Assembly (NCBI GenBank): GCA_037043015.1 | Contig: CM073326.1 | Span: 13,834,345-13,898,344, forward strand | DNA: 64,000 nt | Reading direction: 5' to 3' | From: Bryum argenteum | Taxonomy: Eukaryota > Streptophyta > Bryopsida > Bryales > Bryaceae | The notes under the pieces: model-generated | What the model saw: the letters and a program-made list of their open reading frames with translations, nothing else | The model's database searches: none | Told to the model about the DNA's origin: nothing | Shown: positions 1 through 12,733 of the stretch, in pieces | How the letters are laid out: every line of letters starts with the position of its first letter | Position numbering within the stretch: the first letter of the stretch is position 1 | Position numbers and translations under genes: made by a program

Positions 1-119
1 TGGTAGAAACTTCAATTCCATCCAAGTTTTGAGGAAGTCATGGCATTCATTAACGTGCAAGGGGTCTAGTTTTTGATACTTTCTCCTTAAGTTTGTAGAT
101 CAAGGGAAGTTTTCTCCAT

Positions 120-350
120 TTCAAGGCGATTACATGCGCAAAGAAGTTTTTCTCATGTTTTTTTTGTTCAAAGGTGATATTGATATGAAGGTTAACAACT
201 TTCAAGTAGGTGATATTTTCAGTTGCAGTAAGGTTACTGGTGGCATTTTCACTTCCGAGTGAGAATGATATTTTTTATCTATATTGAAGATACGTTATGA
301 TCTCACGATCTATGATACCTCATGACTCATAATTCGACCCCATATGACCT
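120..350 (+). repeat. Left arm of a dispersed inverted repeat
   Basis: Read on the minus strand, this arm matches about 2175-2400 on the plus strand. Shared landmarks in the same order are GAGTCATGAGG, a GAGATCATAA block, GTGAAAATGC, a TTGTT(C/A)ACCTTCAT block, and TTGAACAAAAAAA followed by CATGAGAAAAA. A third, partial copy lies near 22615-22760. The family is unknown to me. Confidence 0.6.
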
Positions 351-982
351 ATACAAGGTCTCATACAAGATTTCATGGTTGAGATATGCATGACTTACTT
401 ATGTTTCGATCAATGATACTTTCTGAGAATGTGTTTTTTGGTTAAAAATAGGTTGGGACGATCAGGTGTTAACCCTAAGTGTCCATGTCAACCAAAATGG
501 CTTTTTGTTGTTCTCGGCAGCTTGGATGAAGGTCTAATTTTGGAATTTTGGGCCGTAATTTGCTATGGGTGTGAAATACATACATTATACATGTGGTAAA
601 ATTCGCAAAGCCGAATTCCGATTTTAGAATTTTATTACACAAAATTTAGTTTTCAAGCCCAAGACGGGCAGCAAAAAAAATTTATAAATAATTTACTTTT
701 AAAAAATAATATTTATAATGATACTACTACTCAGATTTTTTAAATTTTCAAAATGAATATTTTACCAATTTTACAAGGGCAGCCTTCAAAATTTACAACA
801 TCAAACTTCAAAATTTGCAAAAGAAGTTTTGCATCAGCTTTAATTGTTATAATTTTCCAAATGATGAAGATCCAACTGTTGGAAATTTTCATGGTAGTAC
901 TAATGGTAGTTAACTTTAAGTTCTTATGATTGAAATAAACAACAAAATTTGTGATGGCTAGTTTCAGTGCCATGTGAGAGGA

Positions 983-984
<2 letters not shown>

Positions 985-1036
<52 letters not shown>
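985..1036. repeat. (TA)n microsatellite
   Basis: An uninterrupted run of about 26 TA dinucleotides. Confidence 0.95.
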
Positions 1037-1038
<2 letters not shown>

Positions 1039-2174
1039 GTGATATAATTTATTAGTAAGATTGCTATTAAAGTATTTCTATCCGTTCCACGAACAAAACA
1101 ACTTCTGTAAGGAAGTTGTATAACACGCATCGTAGAATAAAAACACTGTGAAAATGAAATGATAGCCTATTTTACTACAATTGGTGTCAATAAATGATGT
1201 CGAATGCAAAATCTAAGTAGGTATTTCAACAATTAACATCCGAGTGACTATTTTAAGAAATCTAGGTAATGCACTTTCCATAGTTTGTGAGATCCTTGAT
1301 ACGTCTCACTTTTTCAAATTTCAAATAGTTCTCATTCTCCGAAAAGTAGGCATTCCCAAAAAGAAGAAAAGGGCGCCCCCTCATTGATTGTAGAATGATA
1401 TGTAGTTTACATTAATTATGAGCAAAAGAATATTCCAGCTAAGCACCCCTCCTAACACGAGTGGCAGAAAGACAAGTGCTAATTATAGCAAGGCTCCATG
1501 CATTAGAAAAGTAACAACAAAATTAAAATGAAAAAAGTGGTAAAAGAACTCAATACCCTTTCCCGGATTGTAGCCAACTGAACTGGAGTTGAGCACACAT
1601 AAAGTGGAGTTCATCATCATCACGTGGGCTTTTTAGCAAATTATGGACGGTTAAGACTTGCAAGGAACAGAAGATATTTTAAACAAATGCAAGTGTAAGG
1701 AACCTCATCAAATCAAAAGGCCAAAAGTTGACCCAAAATTTTCTCAAATTCTTTAAAAATTGATTCCCATCCACATCTGCTATTTATCAGCTCGGAATTA
1801 ATCAAGAACTTGTTTAACCCTTAAAGGTCTGAACAACCATATTTTGGTTGCTAGAATACAGCGTATTTTGTTTGTATTGGAATGAGTGCACACCTTTAAT
1901 AGATTTGAGTTCAAAGAACAAGTTGACATATAAATCCATGTGGTTCTACTAAGCTTTTAAGATCTCAATATAGAGTTTCTTGTTGGTAGCAAATCTCAAT
2001 TATACGCCACCGTACATACTATCCCCAAGGGACCTTTAACCCCTAAATGGTTTGACTCATTTGTAGTAAAATGAACACATCCTCAAAAGCATTGTCATAG
2101 GTGGAGGTAAAAGTGTGTTATCCAAATCTCAACCGTACAATCTTGTCGTAGACATATTGAACATCATGTGGGTC

Positions 2175-2400
2175 AAATTTTGAGTCATGAGGCTTCATAG
2201 ATTGCGAGATCATAATGTATTAATACTCAAAAATGATCACATAATTTCATCATTTTCACTTTAAAGTGAAAATGCTACCATTAGACTTATTGCAATGAAA
2301 AAGTCACCAATTAGAATGTTGTTCACCTTCATCTCAGTAGCATCCTTGAACAAAAAAAAACCATGAGAAAAATTTCTTTGTGCAAATTATGGCCCTGCAA
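2175..2400 (+). repeat. Right arm of a dispersed inverted repeat
   Basis: This is the inverted partner of about 120-350, diverged by many substitutions and small indels. The two arms bracket some 1.8 kb. Whether they are the ends of one element or two separate insertions cannot be decided, because I see no target-site duplication. Confidence 0.6.
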
Positions 2401-4432
2401 TGGTGAAAACTGCCCTAAATTTTACAAAGGAAAAAATGTCTAAAACTAGGCTGCTGTCACTGAAATGCATGCCATTAATTCATACTTCATTGTATGGGTC
2501 TGAGATTTTTATGACATGAACTAGACTTGATTTGGGACCCAACCCAAGTGATTTCGTCCAAAACGGAGTCCGGATGAAGAAGTTATGGCTCTCCAAAGTT
2601 TCTGTCATCCAAAATGTCGATTTTCGACATTCGGCCCGCTTAAGGGTTAAGGGTTAACCCTTAATTGACATCCTTGTTTTCCACAAACTGGAGATAAATG
2701 CAACCTCATTGTCTTCTGGCCTTATTTCCGCACTGAAGGTAAAAAAATTTTGAGTATCGGAAACGGTGGTTATCAAGGTAACTTGGTGATGTGACCAATG
2801 CAAAAAAGATCGATCACATCGGGTAAGATCTCAAAAAATGGCACCGTTGAGAAAAAAAATGTTTTGGTTGCTGATCATGAGTAAGAAATATCATATTGCT
2901 TTTTTGGTTTTTCTCCCCTTCGGTCATTTTTCTGAAAATTGGGCATCATAGAGCATGGTGTAGGGATAAAGATCAAGATTTTTTATTATTTTGAAAAAAA
3001 AAAACGTCAAAAAAATAAAAAGAAAGGCCAAGTCAAAGAGCATTGACCATGGGATCACGTGGCCCCTACAATTTTGTGCGGATCACACAAACCTCAAGAA
3101 GGCGATCGGGAAGGAGCACTGGATTCGGAAAAACAAAAGAATAGGGGTGCCTTTGGACAAGATTTGCACCGTACCACTGTGTCGAACCCCAAAAGCAAAA
3201 ACAATGACCTTGGTGACCAGTTTGGTCACCGGTGACAATTAAGGGTTAACTTCTTATTATCACTTCAACATATTGTGGTTAAGAATGATTTGCCGAGTTG
3301 CGGTTGGTAGCCGTGTGAAGTTTTGGGTTTCATTGTAGTGTGAGTCTTAAGAATAAGATGATTTGATCCCTAAAAGGATTGGATGGTGATGGTGACAATG
3401 GTGACTATATAGTTTAAAGTGATCGTTCATTCGGTTGCGTCATTGTTCCTAACTAATATATGTGTTCTTTTGAAGATATACTGAGATCAATTTAGAAGAT
3501 TCATATACAAACTAGAGCTCTTTTTACATTTACCCATTACCACCATGAGTCGATTCTTGCAAGAGCGAGCTTGCTCCCAATTTCTTTTGTTTGATCTCAT
3601 CTATTCTCTCAACACTTTAATGAAATACGTTTTTGTGAATATCCATTCTCTATGAGCCAATTAGAGAGCCCGTAGCCCCTCTAAAAGCCGAAGTTTACCA
3701 AAAAGAATTTTAAAAAGGTGGCAAAAAAGCTAACGGGCCTTGGCTATATACACTACATGAAGAGTTTTAAAGATTTTGAAGAGTTTTGGTAAGTGGTATG
3801 TTATTGTTATTAAGAGTTTATTAGATGCTAATAATATTATAAAGAGTCGAAGGACAAGGAATATGAAACATGAAAATGAGAGCAAAGAAGGAGTTAACGG
3901 GAGATCAAGGGATTATGTGAGGGGAAGTAAGAACGATTGATGGGGAAACCAAGAGGGGAGTTGGGGGATGGGGAAGTGGGATGAGGGATCAAAGGACATG
4001 CTATAAATATTAAAAAGCAAGGGGCTATCACCGAGAGAACCGGGGATAAGAGGTAGTTTTAAAGAGCATTAAATTAAAGGGCTCACCCATCGGAACGAGG
4101 GGGACGCTACTAACAAATTAAACAAATACTCTCTTTTCTTTTTTGCATGTTAGAAGGATATGCGTATATACTAGTTTTGATAATAATTGAACACTTCTTT
4201 TCAAGATTCAACCTTTGAGAATTGAACTCATATCCATTTAGAGTACCTTGAAGGTTAGTTTGTAATGGATTTTATGAAAATTGCCTTACAGCGCTTAAAT
4301 TGTCCCAAAGAAGGTGTTGATGGGTTAAACTATTGTTTGAAACAAATATAAGTGCATTTGGGGTTTGTCCGTTTGAGTACAAGCTTGAGTCCTTCGTGCC
4401 ACTTTGGGTCTACTCGTTCCCTCTGCTTAGAC

Positions 4433-5115
4433 CACAATTGTATTATCGAAAGATTTAATAAAGTTGAAACATGAAATTGAAAACATCCCTCTACTTAGAC
4501 CATAGATGTACGAGTGAAAGATTTCATAAAGTTGAAGACGTGAAGTTGAAGACATGGAGTTGGCAACATGAAGTTGAAGACATGAAGTTGAAGACATGAA
4601 GTTGAAGACTTCCCTCTACTTAGACCACAAATGTAGGAGTGAAAGATTTCAGAAAGTAGAAGACATAGAGTTGAAGACATGGAGTTGAAGACTTCCCTCT
4701 ACTTTGACTAGTATGCGTGGAAGATTTCATAAAGTTAAGACATGAAGTTGAAGACATGAAGTTAAAGACATTAAGTTGAAGACATGAAGTTGAAGACATT
4801 AAATTGAAGACATGAAGTTGAAGACATGAAGTTGAAGACATGAAGTTGAAGACATGAAGTTGAAGACATTAAATTGAAGACATTAAGTTGAAGACATGAA
4901 GTTGAAGACATGAAGTTGAAGACATTAAGTTGAAGACATGAAGTTGAAGACATTAAGTTGAAGACATGAAGTTGAATATATTAAGTTGAAGACATGAAGT
5001 TGAAAATATGAAGTTGGAGACCTGAAGATAACGACATGAAGTTGGAGACCTGAAGATAACGACATGAAGTTGGAGACCTGAAGATAACGACATGAAGTTG
5101 GAGACATGAAGACTG
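4433..5115. repeat. 14-bp minisatellite with higher-order units
   Basis: The basic unit is GACATGAAGTTGAA (14 bp), with common variants in which ATGAAG becomes ATTAAG or ATTAAA. The array is densest from 4735 to 5010. From about 5027 to 5100 a 28-bp double unit containing ACCTGAAGATAACGAC repeats three times. At the left end, four longer blocks begin with CCCTCTACTT (near 4418, 4488, 4611 and 4692), each followed by AGATTTCATAAAGTT and 14-bp units. Open frames across the array are repeat artefacts (FNFMSSTSCLQLHV-like peptides) and not genes. Confidence 0.95.
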
Positions 5116-6638
5116 TGGTGACCGGGTGATGTGAAAACAACGTTCGGCGAGTGAAGAGCAGCAGAGGAGATGCAAGCAAGTTGAGTGACGCGAGGGACAG
5201 CGAAGGCGCAGGGTCGTGGCGACGCTCTAAGTTGGGACGGCACGCCTATTGTAAATTTCCATACAAGTTGGCTCGGTTCCGGGAGATCACTGGTCGTGCA
5301 GAGGCGTCATTACTTGCTGTGCTCTTTTTGCCGTGAATCCCTCAGCAGCTTCTGTGAAGCAGGAGTCAATTCGGTACTGTAGCGGGCTGTTGCTCCCTGG
5401 CTTTTCTTCTCTTTTCTTCAACGCCATTGTCGGCGTCCCCGCATTTATGACCTCCGCTGCGCCATTCCAATTTGCAGACGACGCAACGACGTGCACCATT
5501 GACTACCATTTCCACGTGGAGTCCACCACCAGGACGCCCGCTCCTTTCTATCACCAGCTCAGCTACGACTCCCTGTTCAATTCATCCGCTTTGACCCGTA
5601 TGTAATAACTCTCACCCCACCTATTAAAGTGCAATATCCCTCATGCAACAATTTTGTGTGAGTGCTACGCTACTACTGTCTCTACTCCGCCATCTGGCTC
5701 AATTTCATGCAAGTAAAACTCGGGAGAATCCCTTTTGACATGCAAGCAAACAACTTGCACCGCAATCATTGAGAAAAGTAACACACTCAATAAATTTTCT
5801 GTGTATTAATCGATTGACCGATACGTCGAGAACCATAGCACCCTTTTCGACATTCGTTCGGATATGCGTTTTCTCATACATTATGAGGAATATTGATCTG
5901 TTATTGTGAGAGTACTAGGTTGTTCATTCAAGCGATGTGCGCTTGCCTGGCATGGCATGCCCCGGAACTTGTAATACTAATGACTTCAGAAAGATTAGAG
6001 ATGTGTAGCTGGAAAGAAGTTGACACCTGAGGGAGTTCGCCAATATATGGCATTCACAGTGTGCCACACGAATCAAATTGGCATACCGTTAACTGCTGAC
6101 AAGCCAAACTGTCAAAAAATAATGCCCCGGCAAACGATTCGGGGTCCACGCTGAGCCTTCATTGTGAAGCAAATGAACGAAGTTTCATTGCACAGGTTTC
6201 ATTGCGAATTAGATCCATCGTTAACGATGTTTGACAGGTTGCTTATTGACTCCTCGACATGCACCCGCAATCTGATGATATACAAGAAGAGGACGAGAAT
6301 CGAACATCTTAGATATATCCGTAGTGAAACAGTTGCTGTAGAATTTAACTCTTCTGCGCCCAAGCATGGATTTTAGTGCATTTTCACAATCTCGGATGTT
6401 CAAGGGTTAATTTACTGTGATATCCATCACTAACGGAGCAACACAAGGACACACATGATCTGATTCGAAGCCAGGATTTTGTGGCCATTGCTATATGTAT
6501 AATATACATTGCATGCAGGGGAAGGAATGCACTTCGTAACCCATTCTGGGTGATCGAAACTTCCCTGCAAGAAACCAAGACGGTTCCTCAAAGGTCAAAA
6601 TTGAGTGTTGTTACGTGACAACCTAATTTACTACTGCA
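5116..6638. other. Intergenic stretch with short unassigned open frames
   Basis: From 5150 to 5620 the base composition is less AT-rich. There is an open frame on each strand (for example 5333-5605 on plus, 5287-5499 on minus), but none shows a domain I recognise. Another small frame at 6164-6376 is equally unconvincing. A conserved exon of an unrecognised gene cannot be excluded for 5150-5620. Confidence 0.4.
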
Positions 6639-7871
6639 TTATCTAATCAATCCTAGTTTCAAACCGCCTGCTCTCTGTTTCTTGCAAGCCGGAGCTCCGA
6701 ACTCCACCGGCACTTTGCTGTCGCACCTCGGGCACCGTGGGTCCGCTTTGTTCAGCATCACGTACATGAGACAACGTGTGCACGCTCCCATCACCAGCGA
6801 GCTCGCCGGCTCCTCCACTTTCATCCTTGAATCAGCCTCGAAAACCCTGAGTATAGGAAACAGCTCTCATCAGTCCACGGCATACAGCAAAATCTAAAAA
6901 TCTATAAGTGCCAGAGTATGGCGAACTGTATATCTGCTTGGAATTGGGACATCCTCGAGGGTTTGAATTGATGGTCACCTTGTCGATGAAGGAGCTACGC
7001 AACCGCCACCGGAGTGAGAAGAGGCAGAGGACGAGCTGCTAGTCGACGGAGACGCGCCAGACGGATCTGATGAGCGGGTGGTGGTAGCGGAATCTGTGAG
7101 AGAGGAGAACGAAGACGAAACGGACGACTTCAGGCGCACTATTCTAGAGCCTTTCATCGCCGGTGTTCTTTTCAAAGCGTTTTGAATCATTTCCATAGTG
7201 CACACAGTCTGTTGCTGTTGCTGCTGGCGAGGACTACAACCTGCAGACAAGTTTAGGTCCAGCTCCAAGTTGGAATCAGGACTTCTACTTCCAGTTGCAC
7301 CACCCGTGGCGGTCGCACGATCCCACTGCTCCCTCTTGCTTGACGGTCTCATGCTCTCAGACTCTGATTTCTTACTGCCTAGAAACTCATGAGCGAGTCG
7401 CGGACTAACTTCCGTCTGCAGCTCGATCTCCGGCCGACTCGTAATTGTCTTCTTCCTCGGGTCATCGAAACTGCTCACTCCAGAACTTTTGTTCACGAAA
7501 TATAGTCGCCCAGTCTGCAAAAATACCCTCAACACAATCAGGAACCGAAACAGAGACAGAAACTGGATTCCTAATTGTTGAGGGTGCTCGAATCACAGTT
7601 GCTCAGTGTTTACAATTGTGATGAGTTCGTCGTTCAGTACCTGCAGGTCCAGGCACTTTTCCCATCCAGAGGGGAGCGGCGTAGCATCTTCAGGGTCCAG
7701 ATGCAGAAACTCATCTTCTTCGCCTTTCCCCAGCAGATTTAACGTTGACAATTCAGGTTGCCTTGCAGCTCCCATCATCAATTGCATCAACTGCTGTGCA
7801 TCTGCCCCCCACGCCCGCTTCTTGCTGCTACTACTGCCCATCTCTCTCCATGACACCACCTCCATTGCCAT
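6639..7871 (-). CDS. CFL1-like WW-domain protein (three exons)
   Basis: Exons on minus are 7641-7871, 6979-7514 and 6639-6846, joining in frame (phases 0 and 2) into about 324 residues. All junctions have GT/AG ends. The WW domain spans the first splice junction: PLPSGWEKCLDLQ in exon 1 and TGRLYFVNKSSG...FDDPR in exon 2. The second WW tryptophan is Phe, as in the atypical WW of this plant family. Exon 2 holds an EAR-like LELDLNL motif, a short glutamine run and a serine-rich tail. Exon 3 carries paired Cys motifs (CTRC...CPRC). Known members (Arabidopsis/rice CURLY FLAG LEAF1 family) act in the nucleus with HD-ZIP IV factors in cuticle and epidermis development. That role is inferred from family membership. 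Start: the first ATG of exon 1. Confidence 0.85.
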
Positions 7872-8321
7872 TGCTATGCTCAGATTTGTGTGGAGTGCCT
7901 GGTCTCAACTACGACCTCAACTGTGGAGGTCAGCTACCTTGCTTCATGTATCCAGGGCGGTGTGAAAATTGAAATGGAGGGGCCGGTTTTGATGACAATG
8001 ATATGGAGGGCGATTATACTGCTACCTACCAATTGGCTGCTTTTGAGAGGAAGCTATGTTATGCTAGAGCAGGAGTCGTAGCTAGCTCGGAGCCGACCCC
8101 GAGCCAGCCGCCTCACCAGTCTAAGTTTGCAAAAGCAAAAGGCCTGAGTTTGTATTTTTTTAATTTTTGGTTTTTGGTTTTTTGGGAGGTTAAAATGGAG
8201 TGCCTTAAATGCTTGGCTGGGGTAGTCATTTATATTGGCTGGTGCTTGGCGATCCCGGAGTTCTGAATGCTCTCTGCCTTGCTGGTCTGGCCGGGCAGGG
8301 ATGGAAAAGAAATTCATATAA

Positions 8322-9535
8322 ATTTTTATATGGGGGAAATTACGAAAGTGGCCCTTGAGCAAACATAGCATATTTCCTTAAATGACCCTCACTTTTTTGA
8401 AACTATCAAAATTGACCCTCGTTTGATACTATCTCTTTGCATTACAAATTTAGAATTCACATTCGCATTTGCAAACACGACATTAAGGTAAAACATTTGC
8501 ACTTGCAAGCACTACATTAGGGTAAGTACCTTCTTTTCTAATGTTGTCGCTTTGCATTACATCCTTCAGAACTATTTCGCATACACTACATCAAAATCAG
8601 CTCTCTCAAGAGTGGCAAAGCACATGTAGACACCCCATTTGATCCCATTTGATTTGGAAAGGTAATTCTTGAAGATGAGTGCAATTAATTGATAACAACA
8701 ATGGAGATCGGTGCGATTGAGAGGGCCATTGATTCTCGGCAGTGTCCCAAGCAGACAATCCCCTTATTTGATCTAGAGACATGGAAATGTGTAAGTCTCG
8801 AAGCGCAATCATGTCGTGGAGCTTCCTTCGGCAATCTCCAGAAGCTTTTGTGTTGGTTGTCACAACCCCACTAATGAACGAAGTGAAGACGAGGGTCGGA
8901 GTGCTTAGAAGAATCGAGAGGATCTAACCCCAATTCCGTTAAAATGGCATTATTCCGGTAAAATGGCACACCTCAACTTTCTGAACCGTAGTTCAAAAAC
9001 CATGTGATATAACAGAATTTAAAGGTGACATTAGGGAAAATGAGTGACAATGTATATAAAGAAGTGATATTACAAAAAAAATTGTGATATTACAAAATAT
9101 ACCATTTTATATGAGCACAAATGTAAGATCTAGTGTGATAAAATGGCACATGGCATAGTGCCATTTTAACGGAATTGGGGTTATCTGTTTGTTTGACGTT
9201 AGTGTTGAAGAGTTGGGAAAAAAGCATTTTGCTACACATGTGCTTAGCCACTCTTAAGAGAGAGTTGATTTTGATGTAGTATGTGCCAAACGACAGTATT
9301 GAATTGAAAGATGTTTATCTTGATGTCGTGCTTGCAAATGCAAATGTGTTATCTTGATGTCGTGCTTGCAGCTTGCAAATGCAAATGTGATTTCTACAAT
9401 TGTAGTGCAAAGAAATAGTATGGAACGAGCTTCTGCAACGATGAGAGCCATTTTTGTAATTTCATAAAAGTGCGGGTCATCCGAAGGATATGTGATTTTC
9501 GAGAACCAATTTTGTAATTTTCCCATATAACATCT
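8322..9535. repeat. Large inverted-repeat (foldback) element
   Basis: Two arms of about 310 bp, roughly 8322-8635 and 9227-9535, are inverted copies. The outer ends share TTATATGGG followed by GAAATTAC. Inner landmarks are CTTTGCA(T/C)TACAA, a CATTTGCA/CTTGCAAGCAC block, CTACATCAAAATCA and AGAGTGGC(A/T)AAGCACATGT. The arms differ by substitutions and by a small duplication in the right arm. The loop of about 590 bp includes a separate MITE (8926-9182). No transposase is present and I cannot define a target-site duplication. A transcript through it would fold into a long hairpin. Confidence 0.75.
8926..9182. mobile_element. 257-bp MITE inside the foldback loop
   Basis: The terminal inverted repeats are 24 bp and perfect. 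The left one begins AACCCCAATTCCGTTAAAAT at 8926 and the right one is its reverse complement ending at 9182. Both sides are flanked by ATCT (8922-8925 and 9183-9186), a likely 4-bp target duplication. The interior is AT-rich and non-coding. The superfamily is not clear. Confidence 0.8.
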
Positions 9536-9562
9536 TCTGATTCAATACTGTGGTTTGGCACA

Positions 9563-9565
<3 letters not shown>

Positions 9566-9649
<84 letters not shown>
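9566..9649. repeat. Long (TA)n microsatellite
   Basis: About 42 uninterrupted TA dinucleotides just outside the right arm of the foldback element. Homopolymer A/T runs follow at 9715-9760. Confidence 0.95.
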
Positions 9650-9651
<2 letters not shown>

Positions 9652-9749
9652 GTTTGATTGCCTTATTTCTTGATGTATTTCTGAAATGTTTAATACAATA
9701 TTTGATTTATTTTTATTTTTTTTAAAAAAAACTTTTTAAAAAAAAAATT

Positions 9750-12600
9750 AAAAAAAAGAAATAATTTGTTGTATTAAGCAATTGAGGAAATATACTTGTT
9801 TGTGAGGTTGCAATGGATTGAAAGATTTAATTTGCAATAACACTCGCATAGCATTGGGCCCCCGTTCCTTTGGCCACAGAAATATCTCACCCATTATTGT
9901 CCCCGCCCCCATTCCTATTACTGTCCTTAACAATTTAACAATTTCGATCGTCTCTAGTCGTTGTTGCACAACCCGATGTTTAGCAAAGGTACTGTATGTT
10001 CTTATCCTTCTTGAATACATACCACTACCGAGGGTTGTCTTGTGCGACAAACTCGACACGATGTCGAACACGACATGTCAGACAGACAACAGACCCTTTG
10101 TTTGAGAATATACTATATTCCTAGAATATACTTAGAAATATTCTATAATAGGCCCACATATTCTTGGATATTCGAGCATATTTCATCCAAATTGTTTAAC
10201 GTACGAGACTCCCGACGAACACGACAGCTCGACAGACATTACCGAAAATGTGTCGAAGACAACAACCCTACAACTACATGATCAATCTTGCTCAAAATGT
10301 ATGAGAAAAAGCTCATGGCATGTGTCACATCCGTCTTCAAAGGATATCTGAACACTATGGTGAGCTAAGAAGACCCCAAGTAACTTCCGGGACTTGACAA
10401 GAAACAAGGTGAGGAGACCAAGGGGAGTTCCAAGCAAGGAGTACGCAATGACGTCGAGTGTGGAATAAAATTGATGGTCTGTTGTACATAGTTGGCAACC
10501 TTGTTTGAGCACACAACCAAGGGTCCAAAAAATGCCGGATTTGGAATTGTGAGTCATGAGATAGGCTCTCCAAAGTTAGAGCGCGTTCCTGGGATACTTC
10601 AGTACTCGGGTTGTTGCCACATTGGACTCCAAATCACTTCTTGATGGACTACGGCATGTTGCATGTCGTTGGAAAGTTATGGACAAGAGGAATGTTGCCT
10701 CCTGCGACACGAAATGTTCAAAGGGGCATATTTCTCTTAAGAAAGCTCTGATTGGGGCAAATAGCTAGCTCATTGATATTTACTTAAAGTCAGTAGATGT
10801 TGGAAATGAGATTGCACGTTCCATTTGGATACTTGAGCTAGGAGCTCGTCCTAGGGGAAGTTACCGGTTGTTTTAGAGTCTAAGGCAAAAACGGGTGGTC
10901 TCCCAAAACAAAAGTGTATTATGAAAGGCCCTAATACAAGATGGGGGGAGGGGCTTGCTTATCAAAGGACGCACAAGGTACTATAAGGAGGGGTTGTCTC
11001 TCCTCACTTCCACATGGTGCCAAGGAGAGCCAAGTTACCTCTAAGGGGTGAGGCTTGGGATGGAGCCTCACTTCCGTACCTTCGGCATCATGGTATGCTT
11101 GTGTACATCCAAAAACACTGCATTGTGTCCCGCTACAATTTAGTCCCTGCGAAAAGTAATGCAGGTTCTCGATAGTGTCCCGAACAAAATGAGAGGCATG
11201 AGTGGAAGGGAACTAGTTAGAAGTTGGACAACATGCAAGGGCAGTTGGCTCCAAAGGTGAGTAGTGCCACCCTTGAAAGCTTGGACATTTGTAGAAGGTC
11301 GTCGCGTGCCACCAAGTGGCACTCTCATGTTTTTTGTGGGAGTGTCGAGTAACGAGATGGGAGTCAAGGTGGGTTGAACACCTTGACTAGAAGTGGTGCT
11401 AACATTGTTTATGCGCGACAAGTGCAGAGTTAGCTAAGTTGTGGTTGGTTGCTACCAAGTGAACGAAGTAAGTTGTGATTCCGCTACTTTGCAAGACTTA
11501 CTAAGGGAAAAGAGTTGGTGGTAATTGTGGTCGCGACAATATGCTCCCTAACTAATGTTGAAAAGGGTGCTCCGGTTTTAGATGTATTGGGTTTGGACAT
11601 ATTGATGATTACTACATTGAATATTGAGTGCACTAACAATAGTTGGAAATGACACTAAAAATGACGTCCGTAATGACACATGGTGTTTGTTTTGATTAAA
11701 CTTCTAAATATATCATTATATTAGTCACTTTTTCTTGAATATCTTATTGATCTCGTTGGATGTAGTATACTTATTACAACCCAAAAAGAAAAAAATATAT
11801 GGAAGAGTATAAATGTAATGATTTATTTTGATATCATTAGAAGCACCATTGGAACATGCATTCTCTGTCATTAAGAACAAGAAATTACAGACGCTACTTT
11901 TAGTGCCATTCTCTACTAATGTGAGGTGTTACTATTCTCCCTGATGGCTGTGAAAGAAGTTTTTTGCAAGTATCAAAAAGGGATATGACCAATTTTACTT
12001 GCATAAAACAGATCCAGATGATTGAGAGAGTGGAGACAATTCTATTGTTGCACACACAATTTTGTTGCATGGGGATGTTGGCACTTCATTAGGTGGGTGA
12101 AAGTCCCTTTACACTATGGACCATGAAGATTGGCCATGGCCTTCTAAAATTTGTGATTGGAGAGCTCTTGGTTCCATTTGGCTTTACACTACCTTGAAAA
12201 AAGGATAATGATCTTTAACTTTGAGGTCCCCAAAGTATGCTAAATTTTGCATAGTGGATAATGTTTTCATGGTCTCCTTGATTATATTTGGGTTGAAGCA
12301 AATACCTCGACTCAACTACCATCAAAGAGACCATGAGGCTCAAAAATCATTGATTGGCTAGTGTTCAATTATTTAAATAGAAAAAAGGAAAAAGGGGAGG
12401 GGAAGAGAGAGAATTATGAGGATTCATATTAGAAAATTGAGATAAAAACTTCTCCCAGTCCAAATCCACTTTAGCACTACAAGAGTGGCTAAGTCACTTA
12501 AAAATCCATCTCTGATTTATCATGGTCACGACTCTTGGCCAAGAGAAATGACCATGAAAATAATTTTAATTTTTTTGATCATGGCTCTTGGTCCATACTC
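9750..12600. other. Intergenic region, no gene recognised
   Basis: Only short open frames occur (for example 9748-10071, 10282-10557 and 11140-11421 on minus), none with a recognisable domain. Around 10030-10270 there are short GTCGAACACGAC-like palindromic motifs that may be remains of a small element. The rest shows no structure I can support. Confidence 0.5.
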
Positions 12601-12631
12601 CATAGTGCAAAAGGGACCCTGAGATTTGTTA

Positions 12632-12733
12632 CTCCCTCTGTCCCATTTATATTGTACAATAGATTCTCTCAAATCTGCCTCGCAATGTAAATTTGAGAGA
12701 ACCTATTGGACAATATAAATGGGACGGAGGGAG
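12632..12733. mobile_element. Stowaway-type MITE (102 bp)
   Basis: The left end is CTCCCTCTGTCCCATTTATA and the right end is its near-perfect inverted repeat ending ACGGAGGGAG. Both sides are flanked by TA (12630-12631 and 12734-12735), the target duplication expected for Tc1/mariner-derived Stowaway elements, whose consensus start is CTCCCTCC. The element is nearly all hairpin and has no coding capacity. It lies about 200 bp upstream of the TOM7 start codon. Confidence 0.93.

Larger units (their letters stand above)
1..4430. other. AT-rich intergenic region with decayed repeats
   Basis: I see no convincing gene here. The open frames are short and A/T-biased, with no recognisable domain, including one at 2991-3242. 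The stretch holds two arms of an inverted repeat (about 120-350 and 2175-2400), a (TA)n tract, and a fragment (about 770-960) resembling, on the opposite strand, the repeat at 20.2-21.7 kb. It looks like old transposon debris. Confidence 0.6.

Noticed and set aside
4495-5243. Several overlapping minus-strand open frames with FNFMSSTSCLQLHV-like peptides
   Set aside because: They are translations of the 14-bp minisatellite and have no independent support.
10030-10270. Possible small element with GTCGAACACGAC-type palindromes
   Set aside because: The outer inverted similarity (GGGTTGTCTTGTGCGAC against GGGTTGTTGTCTTCGAC) is imperfect and no target duplication was found.
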